From the NCBI GenBank assembly GCA_030704615.1, contig CM060733.1, forward strand, positions 40,176,001 to 40,240,000: 64,000 nt of DNA. The letters are read 5' to 3'. This DNA comes from Takakia lepidozioides. Taxonomy: Eukaryota > Streptophyta > Takakiopsida > Takakiales > Takakiaceae. Positions within the stretch are counted from its first letter, which is position 1. Each line of letters starts with the position of its first letter. This document shows, in pieces, positions 34,001-45,900 of this stretch. The notes beneath the pieces are model-generated. The model had not been told where the DNA came from and ran no database searches. It was given only the letters and a program-made list of their open reading frames with translations. The position numbers were made by a program, and so were the translations under genes.

Positions 34001-34578
34001 ACACAATGATCGGAGACTTAGCAGCAGTGCCCTGTAACCTCTTCATCTCGTCCACCAGACCATTGTACATTAACTCCACCCAAGCTACATCATCTCCCCT
34101 CAAAGCTTTAGGATCTCCTCTGTGAATGACCTGCTCAAATATTATTGGTTCTGTTTCATGGCAAACAGAACGTTCAATATTTGGCCAACTTCTTTGAGCC
34201 CTGGGTACTCGGCTTTGGTACAAGCGGAACCTTGAGTCTTTAAAGAAACTCCCTTCTTGGAACAAATTCCCTATCTGCAATCTTGCCCTGTGCTCATCCA
34301 CATCCACATGACCTGATGGCAAATCAAACAATTGCTGCAAGTACTGGGGAGTAATTTCTATATCTACTCCCCTCACCTGGGTAACTCCCGTCCAGGTCAA
34401 AGTTCTGAAGAAATTGAATCATATACTGCCGATGATGCAAGGACCAGTCCTTGCGTAGCAGCCCCTCCAATCGCAACTCCCTCAGCAGCTGCACTGCATG
34501 CGGTGTAGCAATTGTTTGCTTCTGCAGAATCGTGGTGCTCTTCACCCTGATATCCTCCATTCCCCTCACTCTCTTCAT
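31068..34578 (-). pseudogene. Long coiled-coil ORF of a non-autonomous LTR element
   Basis: One reading frame of about 1,160 codons can be followed from ATG 34578 (MKRVRGMEDIRV) to a TAA at 31068. It passes through about three frameshifts (near 34390, 33970 and 32690) and six in-frame stops, all TAG (33044, 33005, 32759, 32424, 31596 and 31533). The N-terminal third is globular-looking (ITPQYLQQLFDLPSGHVDVDE). It is followed by an acidic Pro/Val/Glu-rich stretch (33300-33900), a long Gln/Glu/Leu-rich coiled coil (32400-33250), a second globular part (31600-32230), and a Ser/Arg/Pro-rich tail. I see no protease, reverse transcriptase, integrase or zinc knuckle, and I do not recognise the family. 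Its position next to a polypurine tract and LTR says it is the internal ORF of a retroelement that depends on others for mobility. A TTTGTTTGTCTAG acceptor-like sequence just upstream of the ATG hints at an upstream exon. Confidence 0.6.
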
Positions 34579-34929
34579 TCTAGACAAACAAAAAGGCCTT
34601 GTTTGAAATAGCTGAAAGAAAGCGTGCAGGGCACAAAGCATAAAGGTATGGTTGGCACAGAATGGAACAGGTAAGTGCGTGTAAGCCTGTGGGGCTTGCA
34701 AGTATCGAGTGAGAAAAAACATAAAAGCCAGAGGAGGGAAAGGGATGATGCCATCACAGCAGGTTCTCCCGCCTGTGAGAAGAGACAAGACGCGCCATTG
34801 CGCATCCCCAGGAGCTCGTCCGGCATGAAGCAACAGACAGGGTAGCAGCAGGGCTCAGACGTCATAACTCGCGAGCTCAGCAGCACGAGAAATGCAGCTG
34901 ATAGTGGGAGAGACACCCTAGGGAAGAGA

Positions 34930-35560
34930 CCGATTTTTCATCCGTAGGATGAATAATCAATACCATTTCTCTTAAGAACCCGACGGATGTCATCCGTTAG
35001 CTAGGTTTATAGGGTAGGAGGTAGGGTTTCACTCCTTAATTAGCAATAATTAAGGGTAATTAGAAAAATCTCCATGGCCATCATAAGCTGTTTTTTTCAT
35101 CCGGTCCAGATGAAAAAATAAAGAGGTTCATTTGTTTGGATGAGGTCCATCAGCAGGATGATAATTAGTATCAATCATCCAGGGCATCGGGTTTTCATCC
35201 TAACAGGTAATTCGTCATCCCTTAAGAGAAAGCCTCATCCAATACGGAAAAAAAGCGTAAAAGGGGAAATAAAACGAAGTCAGATCCTGGTATTTTTCAT
35301 CCGGCATGGATGGAAAAATTATAGATAGGATGCCAGTGTCATAACCCTTATGGAGGTAATTCCTCATTCTCTGGTGACCATCTGATATAGATGAAAGTCA
35401 GTAAAAAAAGAGGTATGAAAAATTATAAGTCATTTTAAAGGTACTTTAGTGTCCACCCAGGTGATTCTTCCGGTATGGATAGAAGACCTTTACAAGTCGG
35501 GTGAAAACACCTTTTAGAGTCCATCTGGTATAGATGGAAAATCATGAAAAAAACACTGAT
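34930..35560. repeat. Cluster of six small CATCC-stem hairpins
   Basis: Short inverted repeats recur about every 100 bp. Examples are TTTCATCCGTAGGATGAA (34936), GACGGATGTCATCCGTT (34982), TTCATCCGGTCCAGATGAA (35096), TTTCATCCGGCATGGATGGA (35298), CATCTGATATAGATGAAA (35378) and CATCTGGTATAGATGGAA (35522). There is no ORF worth calling. The repeated stem suggests a palindromic satellite or mini-element cluster. Confidence 0.6.
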
Positions 35561-35640
35561 GCAACTGACCAGTTCTGAGGAGGGAGACAGAGGGAGAGAG
35601 GGGGCAACAATGAAAAAAAATGGGTCGGGGGGGGGGGGAG

Positions 35641-36229
35641 GTCAGATGGTGGGGTCAGCTGCAGCAGCATATGTCCAACACCAGATATCCTAAGTTAATC
35701 GACTCTATATCTTGGAAACGGGACCGCCCACCGACCTGTCAAACAGGCTAAGTCCTGGCAGAAGACAGTAGAAGAGCTTCTCAAGGACCTGAACCTGGAA
35801 CCGCAAGTCTTCACCCTGCTGGATAAATCTGACTTAGAGGCTGTAGTGTCCAACCATGTCTGTGGGCAACCTGAAGACATTATTCATTTTCTGATACACT
35901 GTCCAGGGTTCTCTCACCAAAGAGACGCTCTCTTCAAATCTATCAAGGGAATTGTGCATGTACCTCTGTTTACTAACTTTGAAAAAGTCGAGGCTGAGCC
36001 AAAATCCCAGCCCCTTCTGAGGCCTAGTTTTTGGGCAACTCACACACAGCAGATTGATGCTTGTGTAAAGGGATTTGTAGAGGATATCTGGAAAACCCGG
36101 ATTAATTCTATATGTGAAGGTAAGTCTTACAACCAACGTCAGCCCCTGACAGAGGTAGGATCTGTCCCTTTTGTTTCCCCAAGAGAGGGGGAACAAAGAA
36201 AACAGAGAATGTGGGGGGGGGGTGACTGA
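35641..36229 (+). pseudogene. LINE-like C-terminal fragment with zinc-knuckle motif
   Basis: The frame at 35846-36229 reads VCGQPEDIIHFLIHCPGFSHQRDALF. The Cys-x(2)-Glu-Asp...His...His-Cys-Pro pattern is the zf-RVT-type tail found after the reverse transcriptase of non-LTR retrotransposons. Upstream, in other frames, AKSWQKTVEELLKDLNLEP continues the same protein. No reverse transcriptase core is present. The first 220 bp are repeated directly at 36402-36625, and a piece recurs in an HSP70 intron (45236-45400). Confidence 0.55.
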
Positions 36230-36401
36230 GCAGCAGCAGCAGCTATCAGTCACTCCCCCCCACCCCCCCACCTTCTTTTCTTTTCCTTGTTGGCCCCTGA
36301 TGTCTCCCTCTCACTCCCTCTCTCTGTCCCTCTCTGTCCCTCTCTCCCTCTCCCTCTCTTCTGTGCTACTCTCTTTTAAGCTCCCGACACCCTAAATTCA
36401 A

Positions 36402-36625
36402 GGTCAGATGGTGGGTTCAGCTGCAACATTTGTCCAACACCAGATATCCTAAGTTAATCGACTCTATATCTTGGAAACAGGACCGCCCTGTCAAACAGGG
36501 TGAGACCTGGGAGAAGAGAGTAAAAGGGTTCTCAAGGATCTGAATCTGGACCCCGCAAGTCTTGACCTTGCTGGATAAACCTGACTTAGAGAGTGTAGTG
36601 TCCAAAACCATGTCTATTACCAGAA
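36402..36625 (+). repeat. Second copy of the LINE-like fragment
   Basis: GGTCAGATGGTGGGTTCAGC through GACTTAGAGAGTGTAGTGTCC repeats 35641-35870 closely, with small indels. CT-rich low-complexity DNA (36300-36380) lies between the copies. Confidence 0.75.
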
Positions 36626-37949
36626 AATTGTCCGATGAAAATGAAGTTAGAGAAAACTTCCCTGAACCTGTTTCCAGTCTATGACATGGGGGAGGACATC
36701 ATGGATGCGCTCAAGGGTCTATCCCACTCTTGGCACCAGACCTAAATTTAAAGTCAGGGCAGGAAGACTACCTTTGAACAGTAAACAGAAGCAGAGAGGA
36801 AAGGGAGAGTGAAATTTCCGTGACGTACCTCTGTTGCTGCTGGTGCTTGAGGCGAGCTGGCGCGACGAGCTACTGCGGTGCTGTCGCGGGTCCCCGCCGC
36901 TGCAGGGCATCTCTCCCCCGCTCACCACGGCTCTCTCTCTCTTCAGCTCGTTAGGTCGCCTCTGCGCGGCGTTCCTACCACACAGGGGAGAGAGACATCA
37001 GCCCGTGCTTAGGGCAAGAAAGAAAGACAGAAAGTGAGGGAGGAGGCGGTGCTTACCTTGGGCGTTGGAGCGGCGTTGGGGCAAAACTCCTTGGGGCCTT
37101 GCGCCCACCTCGGGCTCAGCAGTAGGTGCGTTTCTCCTCCACCCTAAACCCCACTCTCTGAACTACCTCTCTCCAAAGAACAAACGAAAAAAGGGAGGTG
37201 AAAGAGATGCTTCAAGCACGTAGGAAAAAAAAGGGCGCGGCGCCCACGTGCGATGCCTAGCCGTCGCACGCCTGCGCCCGCCCTTTTTTTGAAATGTAAA
37301 AATGAAGTTTACGACGGCTGGCCGTTGTTTCTTGCGACCCCCGGCCATAAATATAAAAAAACGTCACCCCCGCGACGGCTGTCCGTCGTGGGGTGCGACC
37401 CCCAGGTAAAAAAAAAAAAAAAAAACTCGTCGTCCAATGCGACGCCAAGGTGTCGCAGGAGGCGACGGCCGACCTTTCTGGATTTAGGGTTTAGGGCCTT
37501 TTGGGTTTCTTAGTTTTTATTTATTTTATTTTTTTTCATATGGTACTGGGTTATGGTGTTTGCTTTTTTATGGTGCTGGGTTTTGGATTGGCGGTTTTGG
37601 TTGTGGGTCTTGGGGTTAAAAGGATAAATGGTGTAATTAGGATTCACATACCCAAAATGTGGTTCAATCTGATAATCGCAAAGCGCTGGGTCTCAACAAA
37701 TTTTTCCATAGTGTGAGCATCCTGAAGATAGAACGAGAGGAAGGATTTATTGTCTTGGGCTCTAGCACCATAGGGATGCTCCGCCTTTGGTTACCAATTT
37801 TGAAAGCCCCGAGGCTGAGGCATAGGGTTTTTTTGCCAACGGTTTTTGAGAAATGAAAGTGTTGGTGGTGTGTGTTAATTAGGATGGGATGGTGAGGAAA
37901 CATCAACCGTCTCCCTCAAGGGATGGGGAGGTAGTACCACATATCGATT
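36626..37949. other. Non-coding stretch
   Basis: No gene is supported. The part at 37230-37490 is GC-rich with several short GACGGC/GCCGTC hairpins and a run of 18 A, and ORFs over it are low-complexity. A TTTAGGGTTTAGGG tract lies at 37481-37494. Confidence 0.4.
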
Positions 37950-39340
37950 GTGGCCCTAGAGCGACCATTTTCGTGGCGAGGAGGCCCCATTGCACCTGAT
38001 CCAATACGGGCTACCGGGCACAATTGGAAGGGAGCGCGGGCCAAATTTCAGGTGATGCGGAGGATGTTGACACTCCGGGATCGAGTCAGGCGCACCGCGG
38101 GTTGCCCCCGCGGGCCACTCCGTCCAACCACGTCCACCTTTGACCCCCCCAACAGGATTGAGTGTTGGTGCACTAAGTGTTGGAACGGATACCGCCGGGC
38201 GGCACCAGACCACCGAGGCGGCGCGCATGTTGTCGAAAAACATTACAAGAAGAACGAGATTGCGGATGCGGCAAAGGTGAGTGTTTTCCTACCCCTCTCA
38301 TTAAACATTCATTCAAGGTACATTTAGGTTTATCTAATAATATAGTATGATTGGTAAGCATACATGATCAAAAATTACGACATAAGTATTGATGCGTCGT
38401 TCACTACGCACATTGCAGCCACGACTTGATGCCCAAGCTCGCAATCACATTGCACAGGAGGCATTTTGCGCCGGTCTACTTGCAGAATTGTGCCAGAGCA
38501 TGTGCCCGATGGACCAGTTGGTTCCCCAGCAGCACATAGATGAGATGCGTAGGGTTGAGGGTATCGTAGGTGTCGTAGGCGTTATGGCGGCGACGAGCAG
38601 GCCCACCCCCCCCCCTTCCAGTTTCCTCAGGCGGTCCCCTGATTGTGGCCTCCCCCCCCCCCCCCCCCCCGTTTGTTTCTTTGCCTGATCCGGACGTTGT
38701 ACCCCCGGCTGCACCTCCGACATTACATCCTCAACCACCTCACTTCATCTCCTCCGCCAGCAGTACACCTCCACCTCCACCACCACCACCACCTCCACCT
38801 CCACGTGCATGTGCCCCCCAAACCCCTAGGAGGGGTCGGCTTCGCCCTAGGTTTCCTCCCCTTCGGCTGGGCGGCTTGAGCCGGATCCTTCCCCCGATGG
38901 GAAACGCATATGACTATGTTACTGAGGACCGTCCAGCCTCGTTGATGGGGGAATCATCTCGACCCTCCCACCCCCATCCGAGAAAATGTGGAGTTCGAGT
39001 ATTGGGGGAGACGGTATGTTGTGAGAGCCGCTACAGACCCTACTATGGGTCGGGTTTATTCACGGTCAATGATATTGTGGTTCCTCCTCGGAGAAACAAC
39101 ATGGTGGACTGTTTCCCTACTACGGTCCATACTACACCTCCGCGAGAGTTCCGTACATTACGCCTCGAAGCCCCATACATCCTACCCTATATTTTGTGTG
39201 TCAACGGACAGGATGTACGTAGACGGGGGTTGTCTCCCATTGAGATCAGATTTTGTGATGGTGACCCCGACATCTTCGGCAATGTTGCTGGGCTGGTCAA
39301 TAGTTCTTTTGGTCATCCTAGGAGAACCAATGTAGTATGA
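37950..39340 (+). pseudogene. Possible CACTA-associated coding fragments with a Cys/His motif
   Basis: At 38150-38280 a plus-strand frame gives ECWCTKCWNGYRRA, then HVVEKHYKKNEIADAAK. This Cys-x-Cys-x2-Cys...His arrangement resembles the zinc-binding N-terminal segment that precedes TNP2-type transposases in some CACTA elements. Downstream ORFs (38389-38688 and 38645-39340) are proline-rich around a 19-C run (38652-38670) and are not recognisable. Linking them to the CACTA relic at 40683 rests on proximity and strand only. Confidence 0.35.
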
Positions 39341-40682
39341 GACGAGCGAAGCGATGGGCATGAGAGCTTTTGTGGTCATACGTCAGTATACTGTGAGGGG
39401 ATGCACATGTTTGTGATGACATGTGCTAGTAGGACTATTAGGGCTGGCAGCAAACTATTTGCATCATACAAGTTCTTCCGGGATGATTGGGACCTCCTAT
39501 TACAGCGTGAGTGAGATGTGTATGATAGAAATAGGGTTCCTTTGAGATAGGGATTGCGTAGAGGGGCATTGTAGATATTCTCATGATGTACTTTGTATAC
39601 ATCCGATTAATCGATTGATTTAATTTTTTTTCTTGTTGCTCGTGTGGGTTGTAACTTTGCATATATGATCTAAACATACTTATGCACATGTGGACCAAAT
39701 ATGAGCTTGAACCAAGTTGATTCAATGGGTCATTCTAGTGTTGAACGCAGCTACGTGTCATAGAGACAGAAAATTGTGTTTCGCCTGCAGATGATTTTTT
39801 TTATTATTCCATTTTCAAGCCATATGCTTAATGATAGCATATGCAATGTGCGTGCAAAATTTGGGAGTAAACAAAAGTCATTTGGACCCATAACCAGATT
39901 TTGTTCTCTCATTTGCACTCCAAAGTTGAGTTATCTTCAACTTCATGCACTCTTTATAGAAGAGTTCTGCAAAAGTGACCCTAGAAACACACTTATTTTT
40001 TTTCCATTTTTTTTTGTCCCATTTTTTGCATGGATGTAGTGGTGCAAAGCCCGATGTCACAGAACAAAATAGAGCTAAAAAAAAATCATTACGCCCCTCA
40101 AAACCGCAATTATATATTTTCTAAATGCAAATATTTATTTTAAATTCATTTAAATTCATTTAAATTCGAGTTAATTCAAAATTGGCACAAGGGTGAGTGC
40201 GTCGTTGGGGAGGCAATTTTATTTATTTATTTTTTCCTGCTGGATCTTTGTAGAGGTGTTGCACACATATTTAAGCACGTGTAGGAAAAAATGAAGCTTG
40301 AGCCACATCCGTTTATTGGGTGCAATGGCATGAGAGGATTTTCTTTCACATTAATAAACAAAAATTGGTTGATAGGGTGAATGCGTCATTGGGGGGCAAA
40401 TGATTTGTTTGGGTTTGAAACTTTGCATGCGTGTACGTTGCGCACATACATGTAATTATTGAATGACATATTTGATGCACACACACATTGAAGGTTGTTG
40501 TTTGCATTTTGCTTATAATTAAGTGTATGGTTGCAAGGACACATTATAATATATGTCCATATGTTCATTTGTTCGTATCAGGACTTTGTCTATCCCTTCC
40601 CGATCTTTTCTCTTGGCATCCCATCCGAAAACAACCCAAGTACATCAGGCGGGAGCCGTGGGTGAGACGCCGCCCCCACGGT
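39341..40682. other. Non-coding AT-rich stretch
   Basis: This is an AT-rich region without supportable ORFs. TTTAAATTCATTTAAATTC repeats occur at about 40139-40165. It may be the interior of the CACTA relic or an intron of it. Confidence 0.4.
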
Positions 40683-41600
40683 ACCGGACGATGATGATGA
40701 CGATGACAATGATAGTGACAGTGACAACAACAATGAGCATTGAATTAACCAGGAGGATGTGCAAGCCATGGAGGATCTCTTAATGCATCATGTGGGCGCT
40801 TATGCATCCCATGAAGAGGGAACCCGGCCAACCGATGATCCTGAAATGGCCCCCTCAAATGACATGGAGAGGGAGGCGAGAACTCCCTTGTACGAAGGGG
40901 CGAAAATGAGTCGACTTTCAACAATCTTACTTTTGCTCAATCTTCAAATTCGATTTGGCATAAATAATGTTGGGATGTCTGCCATAATGCGAACTATTGC
41001 AGACTATATTTTTGCTCCACACTTGAAACCCAAGATGCCACGGTCGCGGAAAGAGGCGCGCGAAGTCTTGGACTCTGTGGGGATGAGCTATAAGATTCAT
41101 GCATGTCCATGTGATAAAACCCTATACTACGGAGATGATTCGCATCTCACGAAGTGCCCAAAGTGCAAGAAAGACCAATATCGGGATGATGTCCAAGGGA
41201 AAAAAGTACCACGCAAGGTATAAGCACCATTCCCCCTCGCATGGAGATTATTAGAGAGTAGTACTCATGCAAGATCTGATTGTGGTTTTGGAAGGAGTGA
41301 GTGAGGAGTGGAAGGAGCGACGTTTGGTTTTGACCATTCACATCCAAATGAGGGAGATGCTGCATAAAGAGAAAGACATAAGGGTGTTGTATTATGTGTG
41401 CTAATGAGATGATTATATGTGGGGGGGGCGTGGGGTATTTCATCATAGAAAATGCATTACTTTCCGATCATCCCGTGATTGAGGGCACAGTACCGAAGCC
41501 CCGAATTGGCCAGACTCATGAGATGACATGCCTCGCATCGGAGCCCTCCGGAAAAGGTGTGCGGGCCACAAGATTCACAAGCATGGAGAGAATGCTCAAA
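40683..41600 (+). pseudogene. CACTA (En/Spm) TNP2-like transposase relic
   Basis: One frame runs from an Asp/Asn-rich stretch (40688-40740), across one TGA, into NQEDVQAMEDLL. It continues through PLYEGAKMSRLSTILLLLNL and ends YKIHACPCDKTLYYGDDSHL, then TKCPKCKKDQYRDD, at 41223. The last blocks match the IHACPNDCILY...CPKC signature of TNP2-type transposases. At about 41450-41590 a later TNP2 block, SPELARLMR-stop-HASHRS and DSQAWR, can be read with a TGA where Trp is expected. The catalytic core between is missing or in lost exons. It is an inactive copy. The protein would have excised and integrated CACTA elements. Confidence 0.72.
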
Positions 41601-41629
41601 TCACAGCTTCTTATGGAAGCTTCTTAGTA

Positions 41630-42600
41630 GCCATTATATATAGGAGGCGATACTGGACACTCTTCAGTCTCGCTAACACCAGTTCAAGCTACTCTTGTTT
41701 CCAATTCCCAGTACCCTAGCCCAGTTTCCAGTATCTGGTACTCCAGTCAAGTTTCCAGCATTCCAGTATTCAAGTCGTGTTCCAATATCTGATATCCTTG
41801 TTCATTGTTATAAAGATCGTATTGATTCCTATTTACTTATCATGCATACGGCCACGCCGACCTTGACTTCTTGCCTAGTCTTGTACCTCTAGTCTGATCT
41901 CTTGTTTGTGTTCAGTTATGTTCTCGTCCTTGACAGGTAGTCTTTCTCTCTGAAATCTTCATGTTTGGCCTCCGCCATGTTATTTTTCACTGGATCACCC
42001 TTCATGTTTATCGTGAGTCCACACCTTATGGTTGCATTCGGGCCTCAGGGTTTTATTTTTTTCCCTCAATAATTTTAATAAAGTGTTAAAGGGCTACCTC
42101 CCCTTTCTCCAAAAAATAAAATAAAAATAAAATAAAAACTGTTCCCCTCTTTGTCTAAAATATTCATCATCTCTTAAAAATGAATTAATTAAAGTTGGAA
42201 TAGAGCGGCCTCTATGGTATTTTTTCCTGTTCTTGTATTCCGCGCTTTTTAAAAAAGCAGCTCCGCCACAAGAGGCTCTGTCGTGTGATTTTGTTGATTT
42301 TGTGGTTGTTGTTTTATACTTTTTGTAGGGCTTCATGAGTCATTCCCATCAACACTCCATAGACTAGGCTTAATGGATAAGCCTAGTTCTCCATTCTCCG
42401 CCTAGGCAAGAAGTCTCCACAATGCCTCTATCCCTTGGAGGTCCCATGTCCCATCAACCTTCTAAAGACTAGGCTCTCTCTCTCTCTCTCTCTAGGCTTA
42501 ATGGATAAGCCTAGTTCTCCAATCTCCGCCTAGGCAAGAAGTCTCCGCAATGCCTCTATCCCTTGCGGGACAGAGCCAATAAAATCCACGGGGCCAGTCA
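41630..42600. repeat. Non-coding stretch with an 80-bp direct duplication
   Basis: TAGGCTTAATGGATAAGCC through CAAGAAGTCTCC and GCCTCTATCCCTTG occurs at 42366-42441 and again at 42494-42567. A CT microsatellite (42474-42493) precedes the second copy. Each copy starts with a small palindrome, AGGCTTAATGGATAAGCCT. The rest (41630-42360) has no gene I can support. Confidence 0.7.
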
Positions 42601-42920
42601 CCAGTGTCCCCTGTTTCAGGAAAAAAAAAAAGAAAGAAAAAGAAAGATACTGAACTTGTATTGATGAACAGATTGACCGGTAAGTAGAATAGGGTTTGCA
42701 ACTTTGCACACCAAGACGCTGACATTGATAGACCACAAGGCCCTCCGTCGTGCTGACACACAGACCAGGCCAACACAGTCGCTGACTCACTGCTCTTCTG
42801 TCAAGAATCCTGCTCAAATGTCAACTCCCTGTAACGGCTATCCGACCGGTTTGAAATTTGGGACTGCCCCGTGTCTAGTTTTGAAAAATGGTTTAGGAAG
42901 AAGATCAAACTTGCATGACC

Positions 42921-42936
42921 CAAAACCCTAAAACCC
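42921..42936 (+). promoter_or_regulatory. Telo-box in the HSP70 leader
   Basis: AAAACCCTAAAACCCT lies about 20-35 bases before the HSP70 ATG. Telo-boxes (AAACCCTA) are frequent in promoters and leaders of plant genes for translation and growth. The role here is inferred from position only. Confidence 0.5.
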
Positions 42937-42955
42937 TGCAGGAGAGAGCGCAGCG

Positions 42956-45900
42956 ATGGCGGGTCTGATCGCTTCCCGGCTTCTCAAGTCCAAGAAATCA
43001 ATCTCGGCTTCGTCAGCGGCCTCATTGTTGTTGTGCCGATGGACCGAAGCCTGTAGAGCTTTCAGGTTTGAACGGATCCCATCTTCTGTGTGGTTTAGTA
43101 TTAAAAATGACGACCTGGCCTTACTGTGGAGTACAAGAAAGGGCCTTTGTGATTTCTTGCACTATTATCGCGGAAAAGTGAAGAAAGAGGCCGACAGGCA
43201 ACGCCCTGAGGCGGAATTAGGGGAGCTTGGGAAGGATGGTTTGCTCTGAACTTATCTATGTTGTGCCCTTGAGTCGATAGTCCTCTTGGATTATCCAACC
43301 TATCAGAGCTCGCCCTGGGGTTACATCCCACCAGGGTATGCCAGTCGGTGTGTGTCGTCTATGGTTTAACCTTGAGGCTGGACTCCTCTTTGAGGTTACC
43401 TCTCAGAGCTGATTGTGGGGTTTCATACCATCGGGGCATCAAAATCAGTCCATTAGGCTGCAGTTCTATTACGGCGAACAAATAGCTGACAGGGAATTGA
43501 GTGTCAGTGCAATGACTTGCAGTAATACACCTGAAAGCATGCAGTTGAGATCAGCAGTGGTACAGCAGCACAGTACCTGACACAGATGAGTGAGGGTCGT
43601 TGGAAATTCACCGCCACACCTTGGAAATAATTGATCTGACACCCTGGGTAGCATGGATGTGTGTATAAACGATTTTGGGTTGACCATACTTTGTCCTTGA
43701 GACAAGGCACCTTAGTGTTACCACTCAAAGCTGTTGAGTTTAGCACCATCGAAATAAAATTATTCGGCTGCAGTTCGACTCACTACAGCAAACAAATTAG
43801 TTGACAAGAAATTGAGTTTCAGTGTAAGGACTGGCACTATTGCACCACAGATTTTATTTAATTTGAAATCAGCAGTGTACAGCAGCACTCTTCCTGACAG
43901 AGACAAAGTGGGGTGTTTGCCAGTTCACTGCCATCCCTTGAAGATAGTTGAGCAGAATTCTGGGTAGCCCAGATGGATGCATGATGCACGTGTGCATGTG
44001 CGATTGCAGTGCAAAAGCTGGAGTGGGGGATGTTATTGGCATTGATTTGGGGACCACAAACTCATGTGTGGCTGTTATGGAGGGCAAGGTGAGGCTACTG
44101 CTTATCACATGAACATGTCTGCATGTAATTGGATGGTGTTGTCTGCAGAGCTGACCTAATGCTACATAGATCATTGAGGATTTTGATCCTTCAAACCTGA
44201 AGCTCCTTCACCTGATTTTCATGTATACTTTATGTACAGTCATCATCCATGTGATTAATTCAGAATGTCTTAGGCTGGCTACTGGGGTTGAGCATTTTAG
44301 GATTATGAAAGCAGCTAACCAAACGTGTACTTTCAAGTTTATTTGTCTACAGTCCTAGACTGTTGAAGGCCAGCATTGTTGTCCCTGTTAGTTGCTCTGT
44401 TACATGATATTCATGGGTTAGTTTTTCCTCCTTAGTAGTCCCCCCTAGCATATGTGTTGATTTATGACATCTTTTATCTTGTTGCAGACGGCCAGTGTGA
44501 TTGAGAATGCAGAGGGGGCTCGAACAACTCCTTCTGTTGTGGCCTTCACACCCAAGGGTGAGCGTCTTGTTGGCACACCAGCAAAACGGCAGGCTGTCAC
44601 AAACCCAACCAATACTCTCTTTGGCACAAAGCGTTTGATTGGCCGGCCATTTGATGACCCGCAGACCCAGAAGGAGGCAAAGATGGTGCCCTATAAGATA
44701 GTTTGTGCACCTAATGGGGATGCCTGGGTTGAGGCTGGTGGCCAGAAGTATTCCCCCAGCCAGGTGGGTGCTTTTGTTTTGGGTAAAATGAAGGAGACAG
44801 CTGAGTCGTACTTGGGGCGGTCAGTCGGCAAGGCAGTGATCACAGTACCTGCATATTTCAATGATGCCCAACGGCAAGCAACAAAAGATGCAGGTCGCAT
44901 TGCAGGACTAGATGTACTCCGAATCATTAATGAGCCCACAGCTGCTTCACTGTCATATGGCATGGATCGCAAGGAGGGCCTGGTGGCTGTTTTCGACTTG
45001 GGAGGTGGGACTTTTGACATTTCGATTCTAGAAATATCAGGTGGCGTGTTTGAGGTATGATTGGGTACCTTCGCGGACGTTGGATGTGATTGAGTTACTC
45101 TGTGATGAAGTGCTACATTATCTCAGTGAGTTTTTAGCTCCAGGCCAATGTTCGTTTGATTACATAATAGTGGAGGATTGAATTGGCTTGGGGATAGACA
45201 CAAAACCTACGTCATTAAGCGGGGTCAATGACGTAGATTGACGCACAGCAGATTGATGCTTGTGCGAAGGACGTTCTAGAGGAAGTCTGAAAAGCCCAAA
45301 CAAATTGTTTATATCAAGGCAAGTCCCACTACTGGAGGGAGCCCCTCACAAAGGTAGTGTCTGTTACCTCTTGTTCTGCCCAAACTGCGTGCTACTATGG
45401 CCACAAGGCTGTGGCAAACAACATCTTATGAGTACATTCTCTCCAACTGATTTATTACTTGCTGGCAGGTGAAGGCAACCAATGGAGATACATTTCTGGG
45501 AGGGGAGGACTTTGACAATGCACTGCTGCAACACCTGGTGGATGAATTTAAGAAAGATCAAAGCATTGACCTCTCATCAGACCGTCTCGCACTACAGCGC
45601 CTGCGAGAGGCAGCTGAGAAGGCAAAGGTGGAGCTCTCTTCCACCCCTCAGACTGACATCAACCTGCCCTTCATCACTGCCGATGCTTCGGGTGCCAAGC
45701 ACTTAAATGTGACACTTACACGCTCCAGGTCATGGTCCTAGATAATTGTTCATTTTGGTTTTGGCAAAGTTGTTTGTGACCAAGTCCATTTGATAAGAAC
45801 CACATCCAGTGATATGCACACTGATCAATGAAGAGTCAGAACAGATTGGCTTCTCACTTTTTTGGCTCCTGTATGGTTTTTTGTACCCCACCAGCTTCTT

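Noticed and set aside
38645-38880. Proline-rich ORF that could be read as an extensin or formin-like protein
   Set aside because: The proline run comes from a 19-C homopolymer and CCACCT repeats. The rest has no family features and the frame is probably shifted.
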